This document shows positions 28,714 to 37,050 of a stretch of 42,855 nt of DNA, piece after piece; within the stretch, counting starts at the first letter, position 1, and each line of letters opens with the position of its first letter. This stretch comes from Sphingobacterium thalpophilum (GTDB lineage: Bacteria > Bacteroidota > Bacteroidia > Chitinophagales > Chitinophagaceae), in NCBI GenBank assembly GCA_943325035.2, contig CALPNW020000004.1, forward strand, positions 1 through 42,855, read 5' to 3'. Below the pieces are notes generated by a model. It ran no database searches and was not told the origin of the DNA. It saw nothing but the letters and a program-made list of their open reading frames with translations. Made by a program: the position numbers and the translations under genes.

Positions 28714-29136
28714 TTAGCTGCTATGGTCTGCAATTATCAGCCATTGCCCCCTGATCTTACGGAACAGCAAAGTATAGTGCCCGCTGATGTTTCCAACCGA
28801 TCTGGTGAGCTGCCATTTTCCCAGCACAAACCAGGTGTCTGCAGACAATGGGCTTACCTGTAAAATAGTAAAAGCCAGTTTGCCCATATTGGCTGTATCA
28901 GGGTAGCTCTTCTGGTAATTTTGCAGGGTGGTATTGTATCCATAAGTGGGTCCGTTTTTTCCAACAAACAAAAGACTGTCATTGTTCCAGTAGCCTTTCA
29001 TAAATGCGGTAAGGTCTCCCTTGTTCCAGGAAGCCGTTTGTTCCGCCAGTATTTTCCGGATTGTCTGGTCCGGGTTATTTTGTGCACTTGCGGTATTCAT
29101 CAGTAAAAGCAGTGCAAACAGTTTCAGTATTTTCAT
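28714..29136 (-). CDS. NTF2-like / DUF4440 secreted protein
   Basis: Signal peptide; ILAEQTASWNKGDLTAFMKGYWNNDSLLFVGKNG; ...GHYTLLFRKIRGQWLIIADHSS. ATG 29136 preferred over the TTG at 29142. Confidence 0.8.
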   Translation of the reverse strand: MKILKLFALLLLMNTASAQNNPDQTIRKILAEQTASWNKGDLTAFMKGYWNNDSLLFVGKNGPTYGYNTTLQNYQKSYPDTANMGKLAFTILQVSPLSADTWFVLGKWQLTRSVGNISGHYTLLFRKIRGQWLIIADHSS

Positions 29137-29138
29137 GG

Positions 29139-29882
29139 TCAATCATTAATTTTTGCAGTAGTAAGGTACAAATAATCAGGCAAGATTCTTACCGCTCTTA
29201 CCATTTCGCGTTTCCCGTGAGGCCCCTGAATTTTAGTAACAGTAAAGCCAGCGGCTTCCATGGCCCTTCGAACAACCGTTTTACTGCAATAGGTCGTTAA
29301 AATGCCGCCGATCTTCAGCATATCAAATAGTTTACTGAATATTTCTGCTGACCAGAGTTCCGGCTGAACAACCGGAGAGAACGCATCAAAATAAATACAA
29401 TCGTATTGTATGGTCTCCTGTTCCTGAAACCCTGTGCCTGGTGGAATAGTATTACGGCTGAATAATTGCAGACTGTTCTTGTGTTTATACATTTGAAAGG
29501 AAGTATGAATGGTTGTCCACTCCTCCCAGTTACAATGATGTAACTGTTCAAATAAAACTGCCTGATTGGTTACTGCGCCATAGTTCAACGCTTCGAATTC
29601 ATTTCTGGTTAACGGGTAGGGTTCTATGCTGGTATAGTAAACCGGATGGGCTGTGCCGGTTATTTTTACTGCAGTTAACAATGCATTGAGGCCGGTACCA
29701 AAACCTATTTCGAGCAGGCTGATTGGTGAGGGGGACCGATTCAGCAAATATTGCAGTCCTGCCTCAATAAAAACATGGGTACTTTCCATAATGGCCCCGT
29801 GTTTACTGTGATAACTCACTTCCATTTCCGGAACAGCAATGGTATGTGATCCATCGGCGGTAAGCGCTATAATTCGATTCAT
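29139..29882 (-). CDS. MnmD-like tRNA (5-methylaminomethyl-2-thiouridine) methyltransferase (MnmC N-terminal-domain homologue)
   Basis: LLEIGFGTGLNALLTA; YDCIYFDAFSPVVQPELWSAEIF; LTTYCSKTVVRRAMEAAGFTVTKIQGPHGKREMVRA. Start MNRIIALTADGSHT at 29882 avoids overlap with the divergent gene. Confidence 0.88.
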   Translation of the reverse strand: MNRIIALTADGSHTIAVPEMEVSYHSKHGAIMESTHVFIEAGLQYLLNRSPSPISLLEIGFGTGLNALLTAVKITGTAHPVYYTSIEPYPLTRNEFEALNYGAVTNQAVLFEQLHHCNWEEWTTIHTSFQMYKHKNSLQLFSRNTIPPGTGFQEQETIQYDCIYFDAFSPVVQPELWSAEIFSKLFDMLKIGGILTTYCSKTVVRRAMEAAGFTVTKIQGPHGKREMVRAVRILPDYLYLTTAKIND

Positions 29883-29909
29883 CGTTGGCAAATTAGGTAA
29901 CTTAACACA

Positions 29910-30503
29910 ATGAACTATGTTACACATCTTTCAAAAGATAAAAAACTGGCTAAGATCATTGGAGCAGATCTGCACGAATTAAAATTGCAGAAAAATATTC
30001 CGTTGCGCCTGATGGCCAGCATACTGAGTCAGCAACTGAGCACCAAAGTAGCTGCGGTGATCTTTAATCGTTTTCTCGAACTCTATGATGGTAAGGAACC
30101 ACAGCTACAGCAGGTACTGGATACGCCCAGTGAAACCCTGAGGTCTATCGGCCTGAGCAATGCTAAAACAGGATACGTGAAAAATGTAGCGGCCTTTTGT
30201 ATAGAGCATGCGGTTACTGATAAAAAACTGGCCAAAATGCAGAATGAAGAAATTGCTGAATTGCTGGTGCAAATTAAAGGGGTGGGCAGGTGGACGGTTG
30301 AAATGCTGCTGATGTTTAGTTTAGGAAGAGAGGATGTATTTGCGGTGGATGATCTGGGGATACAGCAGGCTATGACCCGTATCTATCAGCTGGATGCTGC
30401 TGATAAGAAATCAATGAAGGAAAAAATGCAGCAGATCTCTGCCGCCTGGAGTCCTTACCGCACTTATGCCTGTTTACACCTCTGGCAATGGAAAGATCAG
30501 TAA
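29910..30503 (+). CDS. DNA-3-methyladenine glycosylase, AlkA-like HhH-GPD family
   Basis: LMASILSQQLSTKVAAVIFNRF; IKGVGRWTVEMLLMFSLGREDVFAVDDLGIQQAM; WSPYRTYACLHLWQW. Confidence 0.92.
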   Translation: MNYVTHLSKDKKLAKIIGADLHELKLQKNIPLRLMASILSQQLSTKVAAVIFNRFLELYDGKEPQLQQVLDTPSETLRSIGLSNAKTGYVKNVAAFCIEHAVTDKKLAKMQNEEIAELLVQIKGVGRWTVEMLLMFSLGREDVFAVDDLGIQQAMTRIYQLDAADKKSMKEKMQQISAAWSPYRTYACLHLWQWKDQ

Positions 30504-30516
30504 GCCTGCAAACTGG

Positions 30517-33102
30517 TCAGGCAGAATTTCTGGCTGCGTTGATAATGCCAAACATACTGCGTGTCACCAGTTTTTCATAAGTGGCTTTCTGGTCTTCCGT
30601 TAAGGATGTATTGTGCAACTGATGCAATGCATATTGTTGTATGGTAAGCAGCGGCAATACAATTTTATCACGCAGTAATATGGACGCCCTGCCTGTTTTA
30701 TCCTCCTGCATTAATTGGTCGGCTCCGGCCAGTTCCAGCACCAGTTTTTCTGTTAAATCAAATTCATTTTTGATCAGCTGCCAAACCGGTCCGAATAAAG
30801 GGTCGTTCTGAATATAGGCTGTTAATGGAAAGAAAGATTTAAGCATACTCATCATGCTGTTGTCTATCAGGGTTCTGAAGTATAGTACATTGTTGAATAA
30901 GGATTGAACCTCTTTCCATTTGCCCAGCTCCTTCATTGTTTGTAATGCAGTTCCTACACCAAAATAACCGGGCACATTTTGTTTGAGCTGGCTCCAGCTT
31001 CCTACAAATGGAATTGCTCGGAGGTCTTCAAATTTCAGTTGGTTGGAATTGCCTCTTTTTCCCGGCCGGCTGGCAATATTACTTTTACTGTAATAGTCAA
31101 GCGGACTGAACTGCTGCATATATGGTAGGAATTGCGGATGTTCCTTGAAAGACTGGTATACACCATGACTGATTTCACCGAGTTGCTCCAGTATTTGTCT
31201 GTCTGTGGTGGAAAGTTGCTTTCTGTTTTCTGCGAAAACGGTATTACTTACACCTGCACTCAGAAACTGTTCGAGGTTGAACTGCGAAGACTGAATGGTG
31301 CCAAAATTAGAAGTGATCGTTTGCCCCTGAATAGTTAATTGAATTTCTTCGTTCTCAATATTATTACCAAGCGATGCATAAAACTGATTGGTCTTTCCAC
31401 CCCCACGCGAAGGAGGCCCGCCTCTGCCATCGAAAAATTTCACCTTAATGGCATTTTTTCTGGAAATGAAAGTAAGTTGTTCTTTAGCAGTGTAAATGCT
31501 CCAGTTGGCCTGTAAATAGCCCCCGTCTTTGGTTCCGTCACTAAAGCCCAGCATGATGGTCTGGTACTGGTTTCTCTGGGTCAGGTGATTTTTATAAACT
31601 GGAAAGCTATACAGAAACTCCATGATTTTTTCTGCTTCTTTCAGGTCATCAATTGTTTCGAATAAGGGTACTATGTCGATGGTTAACTGTTGGGTGTTCC
31701 ATCCGCAAAGCCGGAATAAAGTAAATACCTCCATTACATTCAATGCAGACTGACAGTTGCTGATTACATACCGGTGACAACCGGCCTCTCCGTTTATTTG
31801 CTGGATGGAATGGATGGCAAAAATACTTTCGAGGGTGTCTTTGGATATTTCTTCGGTCACCGCAGAAGTTTCCACCACTGTTTCAATTGCGCAGAGTGCT
31901 TCTATTTTAGCAGATTCACTGAGTGATGCATAATTAACGGGCAGTATGCCTGTTCCGGTATTTTTCAGGAGTGTCTGGTGAATATCATGAATCACCCTGG
32001 TGTGAATTCTGCTGTCCTGGCGGATGTCCAGCGACGCAAACCAGGTTCCGAAAATTTTTACTTTATTGATAAGACTGTCTACCCTGCCAATGTAAAGGCT
32101 GTGGTGCTTCTGTTGAAGGAGATCCTTAATAGCAATCAGTGTCTGCAACAGTTCGTCTTTATGAATCCGCTTGCTTTCTTTGGGGCGGAATACATTTTCA
32201 TACAATTGTTCTTCGAGCCCGCTGATCAGCGTGTCTACTCCGGCAAAAGTGAGTTTGCGTTTTAGTTGACGGATATCCCTGTAATAGCAAACCACAATGG
32301 CACTCCGCAATGACTCCGCTACTTTAAGGGTAGTGGCCGCATTAACAAATGGATTGCCATCTCTGTCTCCTCCGGGCCAGAAACCGAGTTCAATAAAAGG
32401 GTTGTTGCAATCGTATTCTCCGTCGAAAATTTCCCGTTGAATAAAATTGTAAATATTGCCGATGGAACGGTACAGGATATTCTCCAGGTACCACATCAGA
32501 TTAAGGGCTTCGTTGAAGGGGGTGGGTTGTTTTTTATTAAAGAAAGGAGTAATGCCAAGTTGCTGAATAAAGAGGTTGATCGTTTGAAAATCATTCTTTG
32601 CAATGGCTTCTCCCAGGTCATGAATAATGCCCAGCACACTGCCTGGATAAAATTGGGTAGGGTGAGCAGTAAGTACTACGCGTACTTTAAAATTCCGGAG
32701 TTTTTCTTTTAACTCAGGTATTTTTCCGGTAAATAAGGCTTCGTTATACAGCGCTTTTAAACTGCCTGGTCCATTGAGCGGATGAACAGAATCAAACGCG
32801 GCGTCTTCTATGGAATCGAACAAAACCACCTGTCTTTCTATGTACTGAACAAATTTAAACAGCCGCTCTATTTTGTCTGTGTCGGTAACGGCCGTAGTAT
32901 GCTGTTTAAAGAACTGGTCTATGATCTGCATAGGATCCCGGCCTTCCTGATAGCCATCAACACAAGCCTGCAATAGAATGGGTAACAGGGCGCCAACATT
33001 GGCAATGCCTGAAAATGGCAGCGCTGCAAATAAGCTGTTGTAGATCGTATACTTATCGGTAACGTTCCATTTGAATTGTTGTATGTTGGCGGAAGACGGC
33101 AT
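30517..33102 (-). CDS. ppc: Phosphoenolpyruvate carboxylase (divergent motif subtype)
   Basis: VVLTAHPTQ; LGFWPGGDRDGNPFV; FDGRGGPPSRGGG; 861 aa. Confidence 0.93.
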   Translation of the reverse strand: MPSSANIQQFKWNVTDKYTIYNSLFAALPFSGIANVGALLPILLQACVDGYQEGRDPMQIIDQFFKQHTTAVTDTDKIERLFKFVQYIERQVVLFDSIEDAAFDSVHPLNGPGSLKALYNEALFTGKIPELKEKLRNFKVRVVLTAHPTQFYPGSVLGIIHDLGEAIAKNDFQTINLFIQQLGITPFFNKKQPTPFNEALNLMWYLENILYRSIGNIYNFIQREIFDGEYDCNNPFIELGFWPGGDRDGNPFVNAATTLKVAESLRSAIVVCYYRDIRQLKRKLTFAGVDTLISGLEEQLYENVFRPKESKRIHKDELLQTLIAIKDLLQQKHHSLYIGRVDSLINKVKIFGTWFASLDIRQDSRIHTRVIHDIHQTLLKNTGTGILPVNYASLSESAKIEALCAIETVVETSAVTEEISKDTLESIFAIHSIQQINGEAGCHRYVISNCQSALNVMEVFTLFRLCGWNTQQLTIDIVPLFETIDDLKEAEKIMEFLYSFPVYKNHLTQRNQYQTIMLGFSDGTKDGGYLQANWSIYTAKEQLTFISRKNAIKVKFFDGRGGPPSRGGGKTNQFYASLGNNIENEEIQLTIQGQTITSNFGTIQSSQFNLEQFLSAGVSNTVFAENRKQLSTTDRQILEQLGEISHGVYQSFKEHPQFLPYMQQFSPLDYYSKSNIASRPGKRGNSNQLKFEDLRAIPFVGSWSQLKQNVPGYFGVGTALQTMKELGKWKEVQSLFNNVLYFRTLIDNSMMSMLKSFFPLTAYIQNDPLFGPVWQLIKNEFDLTEKLVLELAGADQLMQEDKTGRASILLRDKIVLPLLTIQQYALHQLHNTSLTEDQKATYEKLVTRSMFGIINAARNSA

Positions 33103-33180
33103 ATGTTATAAAAGAACAATTTATGAAAATTAGCCCTAACAGTCGTTTGTTTGAGGCCGGAATGGGTGATCCGATAAATT

Positions 33181-33211
33181 TTTAAGTGGAATTAAACCTT
33201 CTGCACTTAAA
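33181..33211. promoter_or_regulatory. 8-bp perfect inverted repeat upstream of the ECF sigma operon
   Basis: TTTAAGTG (33181-33188), 15 nt, CACTTAAA (33204-33211); about 38 nt before the ATG at 33250. Confidence 0.35.
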
Positions 33212-33249
33212 TTTATCTAATCACTATTCTTAAAACGGCACTGCAGTTC

Positions 33250-33789
33250 ATGGATGATCCAGAAATAATCACCCGGTTTAAACAGGAAGCTACCAAACAC
33301 AGCGCCTATACCGTTCTTGTTAAAAAATACCAGGAGAAATTATACTGGCATATCCGGAGAATATTGCCGGATCATGAGGATGCCAATGATGTATTACAAA
33401 ATACTTTTATAAAAGTCTGGAACGCGCTGGCAACTTTTCGGGAAGACAGTCAGTTATATACCTGGCTTTACCGGATAGCTACCAATGAGAGTTTAAGTTT
33501 TGTTGAACAGCAGAAGCGAAAAGCGGCTATTCCTTTTGATGAAGTGACCGAAGCCTATACCAACAAAATTGCGGCGGATACCAATTTTGATGCAAACCGG
33601 CTGGAATGGAAACTGTTGCAGGCCATTCAGCAATTACCGGAAAAGCAACGGCTGGTATTCAGTTTGCGGTATTACGATGAAATGACCTACGATGAAATGA
33701 GCCGGGTTTTAGATACCAGCGCTGGGGCACTAAAGGCCAGCTACCATCATGCAGCAAAAAAAGTGGAGGAATTTATTAAAAACGGTTAA
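33250..33789 (+). CDS. ECF-subfamily RNA polymerase sigma factor
   Basis: YWHIRRILPDHEDANDVLQNTFIKVWNAL (region 2); LPEKQRLVFSLRYYDEMTYDEMSRVLDTSAGALKASYHHAAKKV (region 4). Confidence 0.95.
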   Translation: MDDPEIITRFKQEATKHSAYTVLVKKYQEKLYWHIRRILPDHEDANDVLQNTFIKVWNALATFREDSQLYTWLYRIATNESLSFVEQQKRKAAIPFDEVTEAYTNKIAADTNFDANRLEWKLLQAIQQLPEKQRLVFSLRYYDEMTYDEMSRVLDTSAGALKASYHHAAKKVEEFIKNG

Positions 33790-33822
33790 ACCCCCGGGGT
33801 TATAATCAGTCAAACCAACAGC

Positions 33823-34335
33823 ATGGACAATCAGAAAGACATACAAGAAGAACTGGAAGCTATCGCCCCTTTACTGGCTGGCTTGGCGAAGAAACCGGTT
33901 CAATCCTTGCCCAAAGGCTATTTTGAGCAATTCAGCGTAAACCTACCTGCAGAAAAGGCCGTTGTGGTGAAAATGCAGTTCCTGCGGAAATGGATGAGTT
34001 ACGCCTCGGCTGCAGTGGTTGCCGGTATATTGGTTACTGCGGCTTTTGTTTATACAGACCGTGCTAAAGGGATTTCCGAATTTGAACAGTACAGTAAAAT
34101 GGACATTCCCTCCGAAATGAATAAGCTGTCTGAAGAGGAAATGCAAAATTATCTGGCCGGTGCAGTAGTATTAGCCGGTGCAGGGCACTCGGCGGTGGGT
34201 GTAGAAACGGAGCAGGCAACGGAGGAGCAAGGTGCTGAGGAAGAGGGTACTACTGCTACAGCTGTTCGGATAGGTCAGGTTTCTGATGAGGATTTGCTTG
34301 AGTATCTCCAGGAAAATACCGGAAAAATTAATTAA
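33823..34335 (+). CDS. Single-TM protein, candidate anti-sigma factor
   Basis: Directly follows the sigma gene; N-terminal LPKGYFEQF motif; single TM (WMSYASAAVVAGILVTAAFVY); acidic C-terminus. Confidence 0.6.
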   Translation: MDNQKDIQEELEAIAPLLAGLAKKPVQSLPKGYFEQFSVNLPAEKAVVVKMQFLRKWMSYASAAVVAGILVTAAFVYTDRAKGISEFEQYSKMDIPSEMNKLSEEEMQNYLAGAVVLAGAGHSAVGVETEQATEEQGAEEEGTTATAVRIGQVSDEDLLEYLQENTGKIN

Positions 34336-34356
34336 TACACCCCTTAAAATAAAAAA

Positions 34357-34839
34357 ATGAAAAAGTTATTGCTATTGATGCTATTGGTATCCTGTGCTTT
34401 TACTGCTGCTATTGCTCAGCCCGTTAATTCACAACAATCACCACCACCACCACAAAAGGGTCCACACAAACCCGGACAGCAGGCACGTGATAATGTAGAA
34501 GCACTTAAAGTGGCTTTTGTTACCCGACAGTTAAACCTTACTGCCGAGGAAGCACAAAAATTCTGGCCGGTTCACAACAGTTATATGGAGGAACTTAAAA
34601 AAGCCAGAAAAGAGTATACAGACAATGAGATTTCTTTTGAAGAAAAGGCATTGGCTATCCGCAAAAAATACAATACAGATTTTAAGAAAATCCTGAACAG
34701 TGATGAACGCGCCAATCAATTATTCAGGTCCGAAAAAGATTTTAATAATATGATGCGCAAGGAATTGATGGACCGCAAAAAGAATAAAAATCCTAAACCG
34801 AATAAAGGAATGGGCCATAATCCACCGGAAAATAATTAA
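34357..34839 (+). CDS. Spy/CpxP-like periplasmic helical protein
   Basis: Signal peptide; Pro-rich linker QQSPPPPQKGPHKPG; LNLTAEEAQKFWPVHNSYMEELKKARKEY helical hairpin; third gene of the ECF operon. Confidence 0.65.
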   Translation: MKKLLLLMLLVSCAFTAAIAQPVNSQQSPPPPQKGPHKPGQQARDNVEALKVAFVTRQLNLTAEEAQKFWPVHNSYMEELKKARKEYTDNEISFEEKALAIRKKYNTDFKKILNSDERANQLFRSEKDFNNMMRKELMDRKKNKNPKPNKGMGHNPPENN

Positions 34840-34841
34840 GT

Positions 34842-34955
34842 CAACCCTGCGCTGATTCAACTAATCCGTGCCTATTAAATTCCGCAGTGTTGATTCAACT
34901 ACCCTGCGCAGGTTAAACTACCCTGCGCTGATACAACTTACCGGTACCAGTTAAA
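34842..34955. repeat. 19-bp degenerate tandem array overlapping the 3' end and stop codon of the MBL-fold gene
   Basis: Six units: CAACCCTGCGCTGATTCAA (34842), CTAATCCGTGCCTATTAAA (34861), TTCCGCAGTGTTGATTCAA (34880), CTACCCTGCGCAGGTTAAA (34899), CTACCCTGCGCTGATACAA (34918), CTTACCGGTACCAGTTAAA (34937). Confidence 0.85.
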
Positions 34956-35706
34956 GCAGCTGGTGCCGGTATACAGGAGCAGAGATGTCGTGATAAAATA
35001 AAAAGGACCAGTTGTTCCTGTTTCCCTCTTCCCACCAGAGTCTTCTGAGTTCCATGCATTTTTTTCCGTCGAAATCATATTTAGCTACAAATCTGCTTTT
35101 CATTTGCTGTAGCTGAGGCGCATCATCCCCACCAAAGAAGACGATCTCCCCATCTTCCTCTATAGTAAATACCTGGTGAAATTTACTATGCGCTCCGGTG
35201 AGTTCGTAACGGATATAATTGTCTATGTAGCCGGTATCTTCATCCAGCCAAATCACTTTGCTGAACTCTGCGAGTAGCTCAAAATCGGCAGGTACATAAG
35301 AAGCAGAACCAATGCCCATTGCAAAATCAAACTCTCTTTGCTGAACATAATATGTAGCGTAGGGGAATGCAATGAATTGCTCTCCGGTTTCATCGTTTCT
35401 GGTACAAATGCCACCTGCATGGTCCTTGTGAAGATGGCTCATTAATACCTTGGTAATCTGCGAGGGATTAAATCCGGCTTTCTGCAGGCTATGGTAAAGC
35501 TGAGGTGTTCCATCCGCCAGATTGTATCCAAGCCCGGTATCAATCAGTATAATATCATTAGCTGTGATGATCAGGAACGGTTGAATTTCTACCAGCAAGC
35601 TTCCGGTTGGCCGGTTATTCAATTCTTCGGAACTGGTATCGAAGGGAACAAATACCTTGGTTTTATCTATCGTAAAACTGCCTTCGGATAAAGGAATGAT
35701 TTTCAT
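34951..35706 (-). CDS. MBL-fold metallo-hydrolase
   Basis: MSHLHKDHAGGI (HxHxDH motif); DIILIDTGLGYNL; GAHSKFHQVFTIEEDGEIVFFGGDDAP. Confidence 0.9.
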   Translation of the reverse strand: MKIIPLSEGSFTIDKTKVFVPFDTSSEELNNRPTGSLLVEIQPFLIITANDIILIDTGLGYNLADGTPQLYHSLQKAGFNPSQITKVLMSHLHKDHAGGICTRNDETGEQFIAFPYATYYVQQREFDFAMGIGSASYVPADFELLAEFSKVIWLDEDTGYIDNYIRYELTGAHSKFHQVFTIEEDGEIVFFGGDDAPQLQQMKSRFVAKYDFDGKKCMELRRLWWEEGNRNNWSFLFYHDISAPVYRHQLL

Positions 35707-35715
35707 AAAAAATAG

Positions 35716-37050
35716 TTAACGCAACACCATCTGTCTGTCGGCATCTAAACGGAGTAAAATAAAAAGCAATATGGTAAAGGAAACCAGCGAGGATCCTCCA
35801 TAACTGATGAGGGGCAATGTTACTCCTGGTGAAGGGAACAACCCAATGGTCATACAGATATTGAAAGCAATGTGAAAGAAAATAATACTGGCCACACTGT
35901 AGGCATAAACCCTGCTGAAAGTACTTCGTTGCCGTTCTGCAATAGCGATGATCCTTAACAGTAAAAACAGGTAGAGCATCAGAAAAGTAAAGCTGCCGGC
36001 AAAGCCAAATGCTTCCGCCAGTGAAGCAAAAACAAAGTCGGTATGCTGTGCGGGAACGTATTTGCCCCTGGTTTGGGTACCCTTTAAAAATCCTCTTCCC
36101 CAGAACCCACCCGACCCGATGGCAATCTTACTCTGGCGAACATTATAGTCATCCGGTTTTCTGGGGGCCTTATCCGATTTCTTGGCCGATTTTTTATTGA
36201 GGCTGCAATCGTAATCTTTTCCGAAGGCACTGTATACCCTTGCACTCTGGTAACACTCCAGTACATTATTAAAAATGAATGGCACTGCAAAACGCTGTAT
36301 GCCTACACAGGTAAACCAGATCACCAATATCAGGTAAAGCAGCCCCTTGCTTTTTTTAATATTTCTACGGAAGGTAAAGATCAGTAAAATAGCTGCAACA
36401 GACAGCAGGATAGCCAGTGTGTCCGGTTCTATCAATAGGGTGGCTATGATGAGTGCAACAAAAGAAAATCCAATGATCAGCACCACCGGAGAAAGTCCCT
36501 CCCGGAACATCACCAGAAAAAAACAGAAGTAAACCAGTGCCATACCAGCTTCGTGCTGTGCCACAGAAATAACTGCAGGAAGCAGACAGATCACTCCTGC
36601 AATGATCTGGGATTTGAATTTGGTGAAGTCTGTTTCCGGTTGTGATAAAAACTTTGCAAGTGCCAGTGCAGTGAAAATCTTACAGATTTCAACAGGCTGG
36701 AGGTTAAAGCCACCGCCCAGCGGTATCCAGCTTTTAGAACCACTGATATTTTTTCCCAGTACAAAAGTAGACAGCATTAATAAAATACCAAATACATAAA
36801 TCAGATTGGCAAATGCTGTAAATAGTTTGCTGTCTGTAAGTAAAATCAGTGTGGCAATAACTGCACAAATGGCTGCAAAAATAAGTTGTTTGCTATAGTT
36901 GGTTTTGCCGCCAATAAAGGATTGCAGCCAGTTGGTGTCTGTCCGGTATTCAATCATAAAAATGCACAGAATACCAATGCCTACCAGTAAAGCATATAGC
37001 CAGATAACCGTGTAGTCTACCCCCTGGGAAATATTTTTTTGTCTGTTCAT
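35716..37050 (-). CDS. rodA: Rod shape-determining protein RodA (SEDS glycosyltransferase)
   Basis: Multi-TM; FNLQPVEICKIFTALALAKFL; VPAQHTDFVFASLAEAFGFAG; FPSPGVTLPLISYGGSSLV. Confidence 0.95.
   Translation of the reverse strand: MNRQKNISQGVDYTVIWLYALLVGIGILCIFMIEYRTDTNWLQSFIGGKTNYSKQLIFAAICAVIATLILLTDSKLFTAFANLIYVFGILLMLSTFVLGKNISGSKSWIPLGGGFNLQPVEICKIFTALALAKFLSQPETDFTKFKSQIIAGVICLLPAVISVAQHEAGMALVYFCFFLVMFREGLSPVVLIIGFSFVALIIATLLIEPDTLAILLSVAAILLIFTFRRNIKKSKGLLYLILVIWFTCVGIQRFAVPFIFNNVLECYQSARVYSAFGKDYDCSLNKKSAKKSDKAPRKPDDYNVRQSKIAIGSGGFWGRGFLKGTQTRGKYVPAQHTDFVFASLAEAFGFAGSFTFLMLYLFLLLRIIAIAERQRSTFSRVYAYSVASIIFFHIAFNICMTIGLFPSPGVTLPLISYGGSSLVSFTILLFILLRLDADRQMVLR

Noticed and set aside
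30505-30523. GCCTG...CAGGC hairpin in the 13-bp convergent gap between the glycosylase and ppc
   Set aside because: Only a 5-bp stem with a 9-nt loop and no T-run; too weak to call a terminator.
34435-34475. CCACCACCACCACCACA run in the Spy-like gene
   Set aside because: Encodes a plain Pro-rich linker (QQSPPPPQKGPHKPG); simple codon repetition, not a separate element.
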